Made by a program: the position numbers and the translations under genes
Shown: one piece after another, positions 35,560 to 46,800 of the stretch
How the letters are laid out: each line of letters opens with the position of its first letter
Numbering within the stretch: the stretch's first letter is position 1
The notes under the pieces: generated by a model
Told to the model about the DNA's origin: nothing
Seen by the model: only the letters and a program-made list of their open reading frames with translations
Databases searched by the model: none
From: Daedaleopsis sinensis
Lineage: Eukaryota; Basidiomycota; Agaricomycetes; Polyporales; Polyporaceae
DNA length: 64,000 nt
Assembly (NCBI GenBank): GCA_033807695.1
Contig: CM066306.1
Location: 2,480,001 to 2,544,000, forward strand
Direction: 5' to 3'

Positions 35560-37654
35560 ATGGCGTTCTCTGGAGCCCTGGTGTGTCTAGTATCCACCAC
35601 AGCGTGACCAGAGACTTATGAAGATGGAAAACCTAGACTTTGACTGATCTCAATGACTTCATGTCGCAACCGCCGGTCTGCATCATGCCCGTTGAGCAGA
35701 CGAACAAGCCTGAGCAGCAGGACCCTGGCGCAGCAACAGTGAGTTACAGGGCGCGTGCTCGCAAGCTGCTTACCGAACACGGCTACCCTGACTAGACACA
35801 AATACAAGTGGACTCGACCGGATCGTACTATGAAGTTTCGTCAAGTAGCACCACCGCAGGGTCATCCACGGGCACGAAACAGAAGCTCACCACGGCGGAG
35901 ATTAGTCTGAACGACTGCCTGGCATGCAGGTGCGTACAATGGTCCATTATCACAAGCACACAGGGCCCATACCCCTACAGCGGTTGTATCACGTCCGCAG
36001 AGTCCGTGCTCATCACAATGCAATCCCACGCTGAAGTCCTCAACTTCCTCGAAAACAACCCGGCACCCCCCTCCTGTCACTACAGACTACCAATCATATC
36101 CATTGCACCCCAAAGCCTAGCGTCTCTTGCGGCGTCCGTCTCTTCCAGCTCTTCACAGCCGGTCAGTCTTCTCCAGGTCATGCGGCGCGTGAGTGCGTTC
36201 TGTCAGGAGGTCCTTGGCTTCGCACACGTGTACGACACCACCTTCGCCCGCCACATCTCGCTGCTCGAGCATGCGAAGGAGTTCATGGAACGGAAGAATG
36301 GCGAGGGAAAGTTGCCAATGCTCGCAAGCGCATGCCCCGGATGGGTCTGCTACGCAGAGAAGACGCACGCCGAGATGCTTCCCTTCATCAGCCGGACGAA
36401 GAGCCCCCAGCAGATCATGGGGACACTCGTCAAGGAGCATCTTGGTACCAAGTGGAACAAAACGTGTGTATCTCATCCCGCGCTTCGTGCATTCAGAACG
36501 CCCTCCTTCACCGCTGATCATCGCGTGCCCTCCGGCACATTTGCGGGGATCCCCACAGGCCTGATCAGATCTACCATGTCTCGGTGATGCCGTGCTACGA
36601 TAAGAAGCTCGAAGCTTCGCGGCAAGACTTCTACAACGAAGCGTACGCGACCCGCGACGTCGACTGTGTGATCACCACGGGCGAGCTCCAGCTGCTCATG
36701 CACGAGAAAGGCTGGGACCTATCGATACCCGTCCCAGACGAGAACGTCCCTCGCCTCCCCCACGCTACCGGGTCGGACGCGGCCAGCGCCGATCCGTCTG
36801 CGTTCCCAGAGCTGCTCATGCACCCAGGCACGAGCTCCGGCTCGTACCTGCACTCGCTCGTCGCCACCCTCATCGCCGCCTCCCCGGACCCCTCCGCGCT
36901 CGAGCTCACCGCCAAGGCCGTGCGCACCGCGGACTACGAGGAGTACACGCTCGCGCACAGGGCCACCGGCCACGTCCTCTTCCGCGGCGCGAAGTGCTAC
37001 GGGTTCCGCAACCTGCAGAACGTCGTGCGCAAGGTCGGGCGCGAGGCCGGCATCCAGGTCGGCCGCGGGGCTGCGGGTCGTCTCGCTGGGGCCGGCCGCG
37101 GCAGGGCCGTGCGGAAGGGCCCCGGCGGCAGCGCGCAGGACGAGAAGCGGTACGACTACGTCGAGGTCATGGCCTGCCCGGGCGGGTGCGTCAACGGCGG
37201 CGGGCAGCTGCGGCCCGCGCAGCACGCCACAGACACAGACGCGGAGAAGGCGCAGGCGGACGCGGAGGGCTTCGCGCGCGACTGGGCGGGGAGCGGCGTC
37301 CGGCTCGACGCGGAGGAGTCGCTCCCGGCCGCGCCCATCAGCGCGAAGTGGGGCGACCGCGAGTGGACGCGCAAGGTCGAGGCCGCGTACTGGCGCACGC
37401 TGCCGACCCCGCCCCCGACCCCGCCGGCGGAGGCGGAGGCGGAGAGCGGCGCGCCGCCCTTCCAGTGGGCGGACGCGCTTGCCGCGCGGGTGCTGAAGGA
37501 GATGACCCATGCGGATGTGGATGTGGATGGAGAAGGCAAGGTGGAATGGACGACGACGCTCGACGAGCGGGCGGAGGAGCGGCGGCGGCGGTTGTTCCGG
37601 ACGCAGTACCGCGCGGTGGAGAGCGAGGTGGTCGGCCTCGCTGTCAAGTGGTGA
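35560..37654 (+). CDS. NAR1: Cytosolic Fe-S cluster assembly factor NAR1
   Basis: Iron-only-hydrogenase-like protein of the CIA machinery, which connects the Cfd1-Nbp35 scaffold to the Cia1 targeting complex in cytosol and nucleus. Exon 1 MAFSGAL joins after an intron to TLTDLNDFMSQPPVCIMPVE, matching the NAR1 N-terminus. The next exons give AEISLNDCLAC joined across the intron 35933-35978 to SGCITSAESVLI, supplying the CxxCxxC part of the N-terminal [4Fe-4S] motif together with the upstream Cys. The H-cluster-like domain has LPMLASACPGWVCYAEKTH, SPQQIMGTLVKEHLG, HVSVMPCYDKKLEASR and DVDCVITTGELQLL, and near the end VEVMACPGGCVNGGGQLRP. All expected Cys positions are present. A Gly/Arg-rich linker (about 37060-37135) interrupts the C-terminal part before EKRYDYVEVMACPGGC. 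The stop TGA is at 37652-37654. Confidence 0.95.
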
Positions 37655-38977
37655 TCGTCGGTCGTCCGCCCCGGCCCCGAGTGCAGAGTGCGGAGTGCCG
37701 AGGGCATCTTGCGATCTGCTGCTAGCTAATACTATGTATCGATTAGATGTAGAATCTACTGGGATCTTTACCGTTGCGGACCAGTGAGTACGAGCGGCAT
37801 CTGTACAGACATTGTATCATCCCTCATCGTCGGAAGAACGCACTGAATGCCATCGTATCTCAAGTTGTCTTCGGATTCGTCTCCTCCGTGAAACAGGACC
37901 GTCCTCCCCCCGGCCAATAGGTCCTGTACATCGTCCTGTGTAAGTAGGGGAGACAAATCTCCTCCTACGGGCCGCTGCGCTCATTTCATCCGGGTTCGCT
38001 GAGAAAACAGATGAACCGATTGCCTCGCTGCTCGACGATCTATCTTCTCGGGCACAAGTAGATAGTAATACATCTCCGAGTCCAGTCGCTGATCAGGGCC
38101 CGGGACTCCGACGGTTGGCCCACGGGATGTAATTAACCAGCTGCTCAAAACGTATACGTATACGTACCGCCAAGTGCACTGGGCTTGGTAAGGCTTGGGA
38201 GGACCGGCGTGGGTAGTCAGTCCGTCGACCAAGGCCATGCGCATGCATAGTATTAGTCGACGTCTAGCGACGCAGCGGTAGCGAGTCGTATCGTAATTAA
38301 CATCTAGATCTGTTGCTGGTTAGGTTGTACGTAGAATCCAGCTCTTCCGACCACGTAGTACCATAGAGTACCATCTATCGGTCCCGGTATGTATGTCTGC
38401 GTCGCTCTGCGACGATCTAGCGATGGGTGCGGATTCCAGAAGAGAAAAAGAGACAGAAAGAGATGATCGACAGGGAAGGAGAACGATTAGACCGAACGTG
38501 TGTACAGTGAAACGGGAGAATCAATGATCAAGCAAAGGCCCGGGCGTATAGGTATCGAACTTGAAGTTGCTCGAGCCTCGCACGACGCACAGCGACCGAA
38601 GCGGAAGCCGGAGCAAACGCGTACGCCGGGGGGCGATTAGATATTATAACTTGGGAGCGCGGCGAATAGGGACATAAAAGTACAACAGGCGAGCGTGTGT
38701 GCGGGCTGGGTTATATACTTGGTGCCAGCGACGTCGGCAGCAAGCGGGGCGGATCCGGATAGCGATGATACAGCATGGAGGATGATGCGGACGGGATGCG
38801 ATGCGCCGGGAACGGGAACGGGAATGGGAACGGGAACGGAGGAACGACTAGGCGGGGTTGTATGCTAAGGGTAGGCGGGCACGGGCGTGGACAGGCGTGG
38901 ACTCGGACTCGGAGGGTGTGCGGGGAGCGTCAGGGGTGCCGGTCGCCCGACGCTGGACGTGCGGAGGTGCGCGCGTG
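37655..38977. other. Intergenic region between convergent genes
   Basis: 1.3 kb with no recognised gene. It contains a 16-bp perfect palindrome of alternating GTAC/TATA type at 38150-38165 and a hexamer repeat at 38808-38837. The distal part is the 3' flank of the Cys-rich gene. Confidence 0.4.
38808..38837. repeat. (GGGAAY)5 tandem hexamer
   Basis: Five consecutive hexamers GGGAAC, GGGAAC, GGGAAT, GGGAAC, GGGAAC in intergenic DNA. Confidence 0.85.
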
Positions 38978-39468
38978 CTACCGGCGGCGCTGGCCAAAGT
39001 ACGGGTAGCACTCTGGGCAGAACTCGGGCTTCACGGCGGTGATGGTCTCCGACGCGTCCGGCCCGAAGTACTGCAGGGTGGGTGAGTACGCGGGGGCTGG
39101 TTAACGTTAGCGACAGGGGCACGCACGCGGTCGCACATGCAGTCGTAGCACGGGTTGCGGTGGCGACGGGAGTTGTAGCAGTACACGTTCTCGCAGTCGA
39201 TCTTGCGCAACTTCTTGGTCTGGGAGAGCGTGCGCGTGAGCAGCGGCACGGACACGGAGAGTACTGCGAGGACTGACGATGATGTAGTGCTGTAGGCGTC
39301 GAGGAAGGTGACGTCAGATGGCGCGTTCGCGGGGAAAGCCTATCAGAGGGAGGATACACACGCCACAGCCGTACTTGGTTCCTTCGCTGCAGGAACGGAA
39401 GTCAGCGAGTGTTGCGGGTGGCGGAGGGGGCAGCGCGGCGGGAAGACTTACGTCTCGAGGCAGCACAT
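38978..39468 (-). CDS. Small Cys-rich protein, possibly metal-binding
   Basis: Not recognised. Spliced reading on the minus strand starts MCCLET (39468), then crosses an intron to EGTKYGCG and a further intron to a hydrophobic-to-basic stretch (VLAVLSVSVPLLTRTLSQ) and KKLRKIDCENVYCYNSRRH, then RNPCYDCMCDR. The last intron (57 nt, GTGCGT...CTAAC...CAG, plus-strand about 39075-39131) leads to YFGPDASETITAVKPEFC and PECYPYFGQRRR, with TAG at 38978-38980. The product is about 98 residues with ten or so Cys, several in CxxC or CxC pairs, suggesting zinc or iron-sulfur binding, or disulfides. The two last exons are convincing; the first two are less so and the start could be further upstream. A TATA-like site lies near 39730 on this strand. 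Confidence 0.5.
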
Positions 39469-40276
39469 GTCGACTCGGAGGCACAGCAGTGATGGAAAGC
39501 CTAAAAGCTAACGGTAAGCGATCGGAGAAGCGTCAGCGTCCGAGATGCTGATGGGCTTACGGGACGGGAAGCAGAAGAGGCGGAGAAAGGGCGGAGGAGG
39601 GCACAGGTGAGGAGGAGGCAGAGGGGGGGCTGGGAGAGGTGGCGGGGGGAGTAGGGGAGTAGGGCAGGAGGCTTGGGGGGCTGATTATACTGGGGGAGTA
39701 TGGTACGGAGAGGAGGGAGCAGTGGGCTTTATAGGCGTCCGGGCTGTGGCCACATCAAAGAGAACACGTTGAGGAGGGAGGCGGCGGAGGATGGCAGGTG
39801 GGCAGGAGGAGGTGATCCGGAGTAGATCGATAAGAAAGGGATGAAACCAGAGGCGGTTGGCAACGCAGATGGCTGCAGATGGCTGATAGTCCTCGCCTCG
39901 GACGCTGCTGATGACGACCGAATGCGGCCACCGAGCCCGGCGCTGTGCCAGTCACAGGGGCTCCGTCCACTCCGTCCGTCGCCTCCTTCGCGAACAAAGA
40001 ACGGCTCGCGCTCGAGGACGGTGCACGTAATTGGCGACGAACATCACTCGTCTTCACAGCCAACGCCGGTCATGCGCCCACCGTCCAACAACGCGGACTC
40101 CTTCCGAGCTTCCGGCCTCCGTTCCGGTCTTCCTGCCGGAACATGCGCGGGCGCTCCGCATCTCGGCCACAGCGCTTGTCTTACCCAATTCGCAACTCCC
40201 CCCGGCCGAAGCCAAACAAACACCGGCATGACGACCGACGACGGTCACACTCGCTCCGCCGTCCGCGACCCGCCAA
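39469..40276. other. Divergent intergenic region
   Basis: Between the Cys-rich gene and TLG2. It contains TATAAAGC on the minus strand at about 39727-39734 and purine-rich tracts (39580-39670). No other gene supported; the plus-strand frames at 39841-40419 run through it without motifs. Confidence 0.4.
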
Positions 40277-43037
40277 ATGCCCTCCTCCTCCTCCTCTTCC
40301 CTCAGCCCGACCACCCGCTCCCGCACTCTCCTCTTCATCTCATACAGGGACTCCCGCGCAGGCTCCTCACGCTCGCGTCGCCCCAGAGTCGTCACAAACT
40401 ACGACGCCGCCCAGGATGAGGACGACGAACACGAACGTCTCATAAACGCCGACCCCGGCCACATCTCCATAGATGCTGAGCTTCCGCCTAAATGGTGAAT
40501 GCCACACTCCTCCTCTCGCATTCCTTTCTCCGCCGCCTCCCTCCTCGTGTGCTCTCGCCGCACAGCGTGGTGCACGCCTGCAGCTGCGCATACACACACG
40601 TCTTCGGCCATCTCGTCGATGCCCACCGCCTGCTTTAGAAACACCAATGGCGGCGCCCTCTCCTGACGGCATGTCACCAGCATCAGGGTTCGCAGCGCTC
40701 GAGCAGGGCCCACCCTTGTGTGCTTGCTTGGTTCCAGCGGGGGCAGACGGCCTACTGTCACAGGCCGCCGTACGTCTTCATTGCGTTTGTCCCAAGGCCC
40801 TCTCACTTCCATTGTCGGACCCCATGCTGCCAATATCCCTCCCGTCGGGGCAGGGTGTACAGCGTGCCTCCCCGTTGTGTGATTGACGGCGTGGTGTCTG
40901 CAACGATGGATCGACCCATCATCCGGGTCGCGTTCAGCCGAAGCGAAATGAACAGCTGCTGGTGATCTCTCGTGAATGTACCTTTGTCTACCGCGTGACA
41001 CGCATGAGTGGGACGAGGGTCTCCTCTCTCCTTCACTCGTCGTGCTTCTGCTCGCAGGTGTGCGTGGTCGAATGCGCTGCTGTCAATAATCAGAAGCCTT
41101 GGGGCCGTATGTCAGCCTGAATCTTTGTTCCACTCGTGATTGGTCGTACGTGTATACATTGCATCCAGCAGCGCGATTGCGTTGTCCCCATCTGAGCACA
41201 CGCCAGGCGATCGTCTTCTAGCCTGACTGCCTCCGGGGCGCATACATTGATTCCGTCCGAAAATGGTGCACATGGCATCGATGTTGTGCGTGCCGCCAAC
41301 CCGAAAATACGGCATATCCTCTCGTGTTCGGCCAGAAGATGGCCATTAGCTAGCCGTCGTGCACATCTCCGATCGCACGGAAGGCTTGCATCGTCAGGTG
41401 CTAATCTGTCTGAATCGTCAGGGTCGATATCGCTGATCAAGTCAAGGAGATACTGGCTGGCATGCAAACCAAAAGTAAGTTCCGAATCTCCCTCGTTCCC
41501 TCTGCGCTCGTGAACAGTCCTGATGAGCGGCCATCCTAACCTCGTCCTGTGTTAGTGTCCACACTAGACAAGCTCCACGCAAAGCATGTTCTACCGGGGT
41601 TTTCGGACCGGACGGCTGAGGAGAAGGAGATAGAGGCGGCCACGACCGACATTACCAGAGTAATGGATGCCTTTACTTCTTCTACGCTCCAGCATGGCTG
41701 ACCTGTGATTCACGATTGCCATCGCGCTGTCTTCGGCGATTAGGACTTCCGTCAATGCCACAGCCTGATCCAACGGATAGGGTCGCTACCACAACATTCG
41801 TTCCCCCCTTCCCAACCCGGCGGGTCACGCCACAACGAACTCGCAGCCAAGAACGTGCAGCGCGGCCTGGCGGCGAAGGTCCAGGAACTGAGCGCCACAT
41901 TCCGCAAGAAGCAGCGGGTGTACATGGAAAGTCAGTATTCCAATCGTGGCCCGCACGACGATCGATGGCCCTTCACTGACGCGAGCTGTACCCCTCCACA
42001 GAAATCCAAGGTCATGCGATCAAGAACCAGGACCTGCTCGCGGCATCTGGCGCAGTCTCGCTCAAGGGGTCAGCAGGCATGTCGGCGCTGGACGAAGACG
42101 TGGAGGCAGCGGCAGCAGTGCGTCACACTCCCAATTGCCGGCTTCTCGTCGGCACTACCATTGACCTGTTCTGCTCACCCCCATCCTCCGTTGTTGCTTC
42201 TCCGCGCGCATGCAGTCGAGCGAGGGCGCGGTGCTGCGCCAGGTCGCCGAGCTGGACTTCAGCCTGCAGACGCGCGACCGCGAGCTCACGGAGATCGCGA
42301 AGTCCATCGCGCAGCTCGCGGAGCTCTTCAAGGACCTCTCCGCGCTCGTGATCGACCAGGGCACGCTGCTCGACAGCGTCGAGTACAACATCGAGCAGAC
42401 CGCCGTGCAGATGGAGGACGCGGTCAGGGAGCTCGACACCGCGACGAGGTGCGTCCCGCGCTCCCCTTCTCTCTTCCCCTCCCCCTCCTTCCCCGCGCCC
42501 CGTATGTGCGCTCTTCCAGGACGTGCTTTGCGCCCCCCTGCTCCTGCGTGCGTGGGCTGGGCTGAGGCTGACGCTAACGTGCGCGCAAACAGGTACCAGA
42601 AGAACACCGGGCGGCGCCAGTGCATCTTCCTGCTGCTGCTGATCATCTTCGGGCTCGTCATCGCGCTCATCTTCAAGCCGCGCCGGCCGCACGCCGCGCC
42701 CCCGCCCCCGGCGCCCGACCAGCCGCCTCCAACAGCGACGGCGACGGGCATGGGCATGGGCGCCGTGTCGCAGGCAGCAGCGATGGGCATGGGGCACGGG
42801 TCGGTGGCGATGGACGTGGATGTGCGGGCGGGCGTGGACGTGCGCGAGCCCCCGACGCCTGTGGTGCCATCTGCCTTTGCATCTCCATCTCCATCTCCAT
42901 CTCCATCTCCATCCACAACGGCGGGCGTGAGCGCGGTGTCCCTGGGCTCTATGCCTGCGCGCATGGTGCGCGTTCCGCGCTCGGGCGCGTCGAGGAGGCG
43001 GAGAGCCGGGCCCGCGCCGGTGTACAGAGACAGGTGA
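40277..43037 (+). CDS. TLG2: Syntaxin-16/Tlg2-type Qa-SNARE
   Basis: t-SNARE of the trans-Golgi network and endosomes. The N-terminus has the family hallmark TRSRTLLFISYRDSR (residues about 13-27), which in yeast Tlg2 binds the SM protein Vps45. Exon 1 ends LPPK plus two bases of a Trp codon at 40494; after a 927-bp intron (40495-41421) the reading continues W-VDIADQVKEILAGMQTK, exactly as in Tlg2/STX16. The Habc region follows (STLDKLHAKHVLPGFSD, FRQCHSLIQRIGSLPQ, KNVQRGLAAKVQELSATFRK). The SNARE motif runs AVLRQVAELDFSLQTRDREL to LAELFKDLSALVIDQGTLLD (zero-layer Gln in VIDQGT) and ends VEYNIEQTAVQMEDAV. The membrane anchor is CIFLLLLIIFGLVIALIF. Behind it lies a tail of about 115 residues, rich in Pro, Ser and Met-Gly, with a SPSPSPSPSP run from an ATCTCC repeat (42881-42913). 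The stop TGA is at 43035-43037. Confidence 0.9.
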
Positions 43038-43828
43038 TCGCGCGTGCTCCGGCGTGCGCGAGGGATTTGGGATTTAGGCCAGGCCTGCCGCCTTGGGGAT
43101 TGCTCTTTACGATAGCTTTTTGGTACGCTAGAATCGTTGTAGTTTGCGCGGTGTTCATTGTTCACGACGTTCATGCACACGCTGATACTCTAAGAGTCTA
43201 ATTAACGGAGAGGACCCCAGACGTGCGAGTGTGATTCTGAACGTTTGAACGCGGAACCCGCACCGCGCCGCTGCTGAGACCACTTCATTGCGTACGCCGT
43301 ATCGTAGCAACGTGGCTGGATGCGAAACAATCATGCTGTATAAATGGTAACGGTGTGGCATGCGTGGTAACGAACAGGACTCGTATTGGAGCATAAGTAA
43401 TTTTGTATCCGGAGCGGTCTGAGACAAGGTCCTGGCTTTGCACCCTCTCCTCCGCGCACAGCGTGCGCAGCTCGCGCCCCGTTACGCCCGCCCGACTAAT
43501 TTTTTAGAAGGAGGACTCGGGAGAAATCAATTTTGAGAAGGGCCTCGTACCCAGACAGTTCTCAGCCCCGGCCATCTACACACCGTCCTACCACTTACCC
43601 GAAAGCCTCATCCCTTCGGTTCCCCGCTTGTCTGTGCTTGGCTACAACGGCGATTTCTTCTTTTTAAGGCCGCCGCCACACCCATAATTCAAACCGTATC
43701 GCCGGTGAGCGCGCCGTAAGCTAGCTGCCAGACAGCCCAAGCCCGGAGCTCGCGAGGGCCTGCGTCACCGTTCACGGTCCGACACCCAGGCAGAGCTTAT
43801 AAGACCGCCGCCCCCCGCCCGGCACACG
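43038..43828. other. Intergenic region upstream of MscS-type channel gene
   Basis: No gene recognised. The right end has pyrimidine-rich sequence and CTTATAAG at 43797-43804, a palindromic TATA-like site only 25 bp before the assigned ATG. Confidence 0.4.
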
Positions 43829-46800
43829 ATGTCCGCGAACCCCAGCTTCCACGACAACCACCCCCGGCCGTCGTACGACGTCGCGTCGCACGGCCGCGCC
43901 GAGTCGTTCTCGAGCAACTCCCCCTTCGGCGACGACTCGCCTAGCCCGCCCGCTGGCGTCGGGTACCCGCCGCAGCCGCAGCCGACCAGGCCGCTCCTCC
44001 CGCACGCCGCGACCTCGCAGGCGACCGCAGGCACGTCTGCGTCCACGTACGTCTCGTTTGCGCCGATGCCCCCCGAGGACACGGACCCGCTCTCGCGCTC
44101 GTTCCGCCAGTACGACGCCGAGCGCGCACAGCCGATGGGCGGCGGCGGCAGCGGCAGCAGCGACGGACTAGGAGGAGGAGGAGGAGGACTAGGAGGAGGG
44201 GGGAGGGGAGGGGTCCGGGCGCGGACGATGCCCACCCCTGGAGACAGCGGCGACTTTGGTGCGGGTGGGGGCGGAGGGCGGCCGATAAACAGGAACAGCA
44301 GGAACGGGAGCTGGGATTTGCTCGCGGGGATGCGCAAGTTCGAGCAGGGGTACGAGCAGTTCGACTCGCGGAACGCGAGCTCCAGCCACCTCGCGTTCGC
44401 GGAGGGGGACGTCCCGAAGAACAAGGTGCGTAGCTCGTTCTGGTGTGCTCGGCTGCACTGTCTATGTCTCCATAGGCAGACGGTGTACATGACCTGTTGA
44501 AGGGGGGAGGATGGTCCTGTGCACGCGCTGCCGACACTGAGGCCTCCAGCCAATATCAGTCATATCCTGGTTATATCGCGAACATTGTCCCAAATGTCCC
44601 ACCCATATACTGAGGCGACATAGCCTGGATACATGCTGAAAAATGAGGCATTTAAAATATCTCCACGATGTAAAGCAGAATCGTGATATATTTTGAATGT
44701 CTCCAGCATATTTCAGAAGTATACACGGTGATCACAGATGGGCAGAGACTGCGATGTGACTAGGATATATCTGCTCGTTACATTGACTTGTGCCCCCGAT
44801 GCAAGGGGCCGTTCAAGACTCGAGAGGACAGAGATGCAGACGTTAGAATGCGGGCGGTGTACGGGACGGACTCGGATGCGCATATGCTAATGTTTGGCTT
44901 TGCAGCTTGCAAAACTATACCATTACTTGCTGAACGTGTCGATCGTAACCCGGTGGTTGATATTCATCGTGCCGGTCGTTGCTATCTTGTGGATACCAGG
45001 CATCTTGCAGTTCACGGAGTACCCCAACGGGAGGGTGAGTGTCTCGCAGCTCGCGCGCCGTGGAAGGCCGTAATAATCCTGAATTCATGCGGCCTGGCTG
45101 TGCGTGCAGGTATATGGCGTCAAGCTGCTCTTCTGGAGTATATGGCTCACAGTTGTATGGGTCGGTACGTGGTCGGATCTTCTGTTCATGCTCTTGCCGA
45201 CGGTTGACGTTCCTGTGCCTCTAGGATGGTGGACAGCGTTGGCATTGAAGTGCGAGCAGCAGTCCGTATTGTCGAATTTGGACTCGTACTGACGTGTTGC
45301 GGTCGTTGTGCGCAGCATGATTCTGCCCCGCATCTTGCGCAATACGCTCGGCGTCGTCATCGTGGGCATCCGGAAGTACCTGGATTGGCTCGAGGTCCTC
45401 CATCGGTGGGTTCGGCCACATTTCCTTTTCTGTGTATCAGACGTTCAACCGCGCTTTCCGGCTAGATACGCGGCATTCTTCGCCTGGAGTCTTACGGTCT
45501 GGATATCGTTCAACCCCCTTATCAACGCCAGACAACAAACGGACGACCAGAGCTCCCAGCGGACAATCGACACAGTGGCCAAGATCCTCTTTGGGCTCAT
45601 GCTGTCTGCCGCGGTCCTGTTGTTCGAGAAAGTCTCAATCCAGTGGATCGCTGGCAAATTCCACGAGCGGTCGTACGCAGGTGCTGAGTCCCCTGTGTTA
45701 GTTGACTGGCGTGCATAAATACTGAATGGCCGCCCTTTTAGAGCGTATCACGGACCAGAAGTTCGCTGTGCGAGTCCTTGTCACGCTCTACACGCATTCT
45801 ACAGATATCCCAGGGCGTGCAGATACTCTGCGGGACGGGCCCGCGGATGCGAAGCGGAGAACGATGATAAACCCGCAGAAGATCTTCAAGAAGGCTTTGA
45901 AGGGTGTGCGCAGCGCAGCAACTACTACGACAACCGTCCTGGGCAATGTGGCGTCTGAAATTGCCGGAACGTATGTACATATTGTGCATCGGACATGGGC
46001 TTGATACTCACGGCACCCGCGTCTTCTGCAGTTCCGTGCTCCAGCCGAACTCACCACAGGCGGTGGTCAAAACAGCGCTGGAGTCGGCGAACAAGTCCAG
46101 GCTTCTCGCCCGCCGTCTGTTCTACTCGTTCGTCCGCCCGGGCACCGATCGCCTACTGGTGGAGGATATTGCGCGATTTTTTGCGACGCACGAAGAGGCA
46201 GACCAAGCGTTCACGATCTTCGACAAGGATATGAACGGCGACATCAACCGCGATGAGTTGGAGATGGCGTGCATGTGGGTGATGATATCTCATGCGCCCT
46301 ACGGCATATGCTCATGGCGCATATAGGGAGATTCATCGCGAACAGCTATCCATCGAACACTCGATGCGGGACCTGGACAGCGCCGTCGGACGACTCGACA
46401 ACATCCTGATGTCCGTCTACTTCATCATCGTGATCCTCATCTTCGCAGTCACACTAGTCAGTGCTCTGCACTAAAGATCTGTGTCCTGATTGCTGAACTA
46501 TCTTTCTTTTCGGTTATAGGAAGCGCAAACTGCTACCCTCGTTACCAGCGCTGGAACCCTTGTGCTCGGTGCGCTCTCGTCTCGATCTCTTCTTCTGGGA
46601 CCGCATCTCACCCGCACACTCAGGTCTGAGTTGGCTGATCGGCGGCAGTCTCGCAGAGGTGCTCACGAGTATCATCTTCCTGTTCATCAAGCACCCGTAC
46701 GATGTCGGTGACCGGGTGACGATCCTGAAGGAGACGTACACCGTCAAAGAGATCCGGCTGCTCAGTACGGTTTTTTTGGACGGCAATGCGTGCCTCGTGC

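Noticed and set aside
36719..37725. Long open frames on both strands over NAR1 (263 and 243 residues)
   Set aside because: Shadows of the GC-rich NAR1 exon; low-complexity Arg/Gly/Ala composition and no motif, while the NAR1 frame has all family Cys.
40399..41001. 200-residue minus-strand frame in the large TLG2 intron
   Set aside because: Overlaps TLG2 exon 1 on the other strand and shows no motif; not enough to call a nested gene.
42123..43180. Minus-strand frame of 341 residues opposite TLG2
   Set aside because: Antisense of the SNARE and anchor exons, low complexity, no motif or splice logic.
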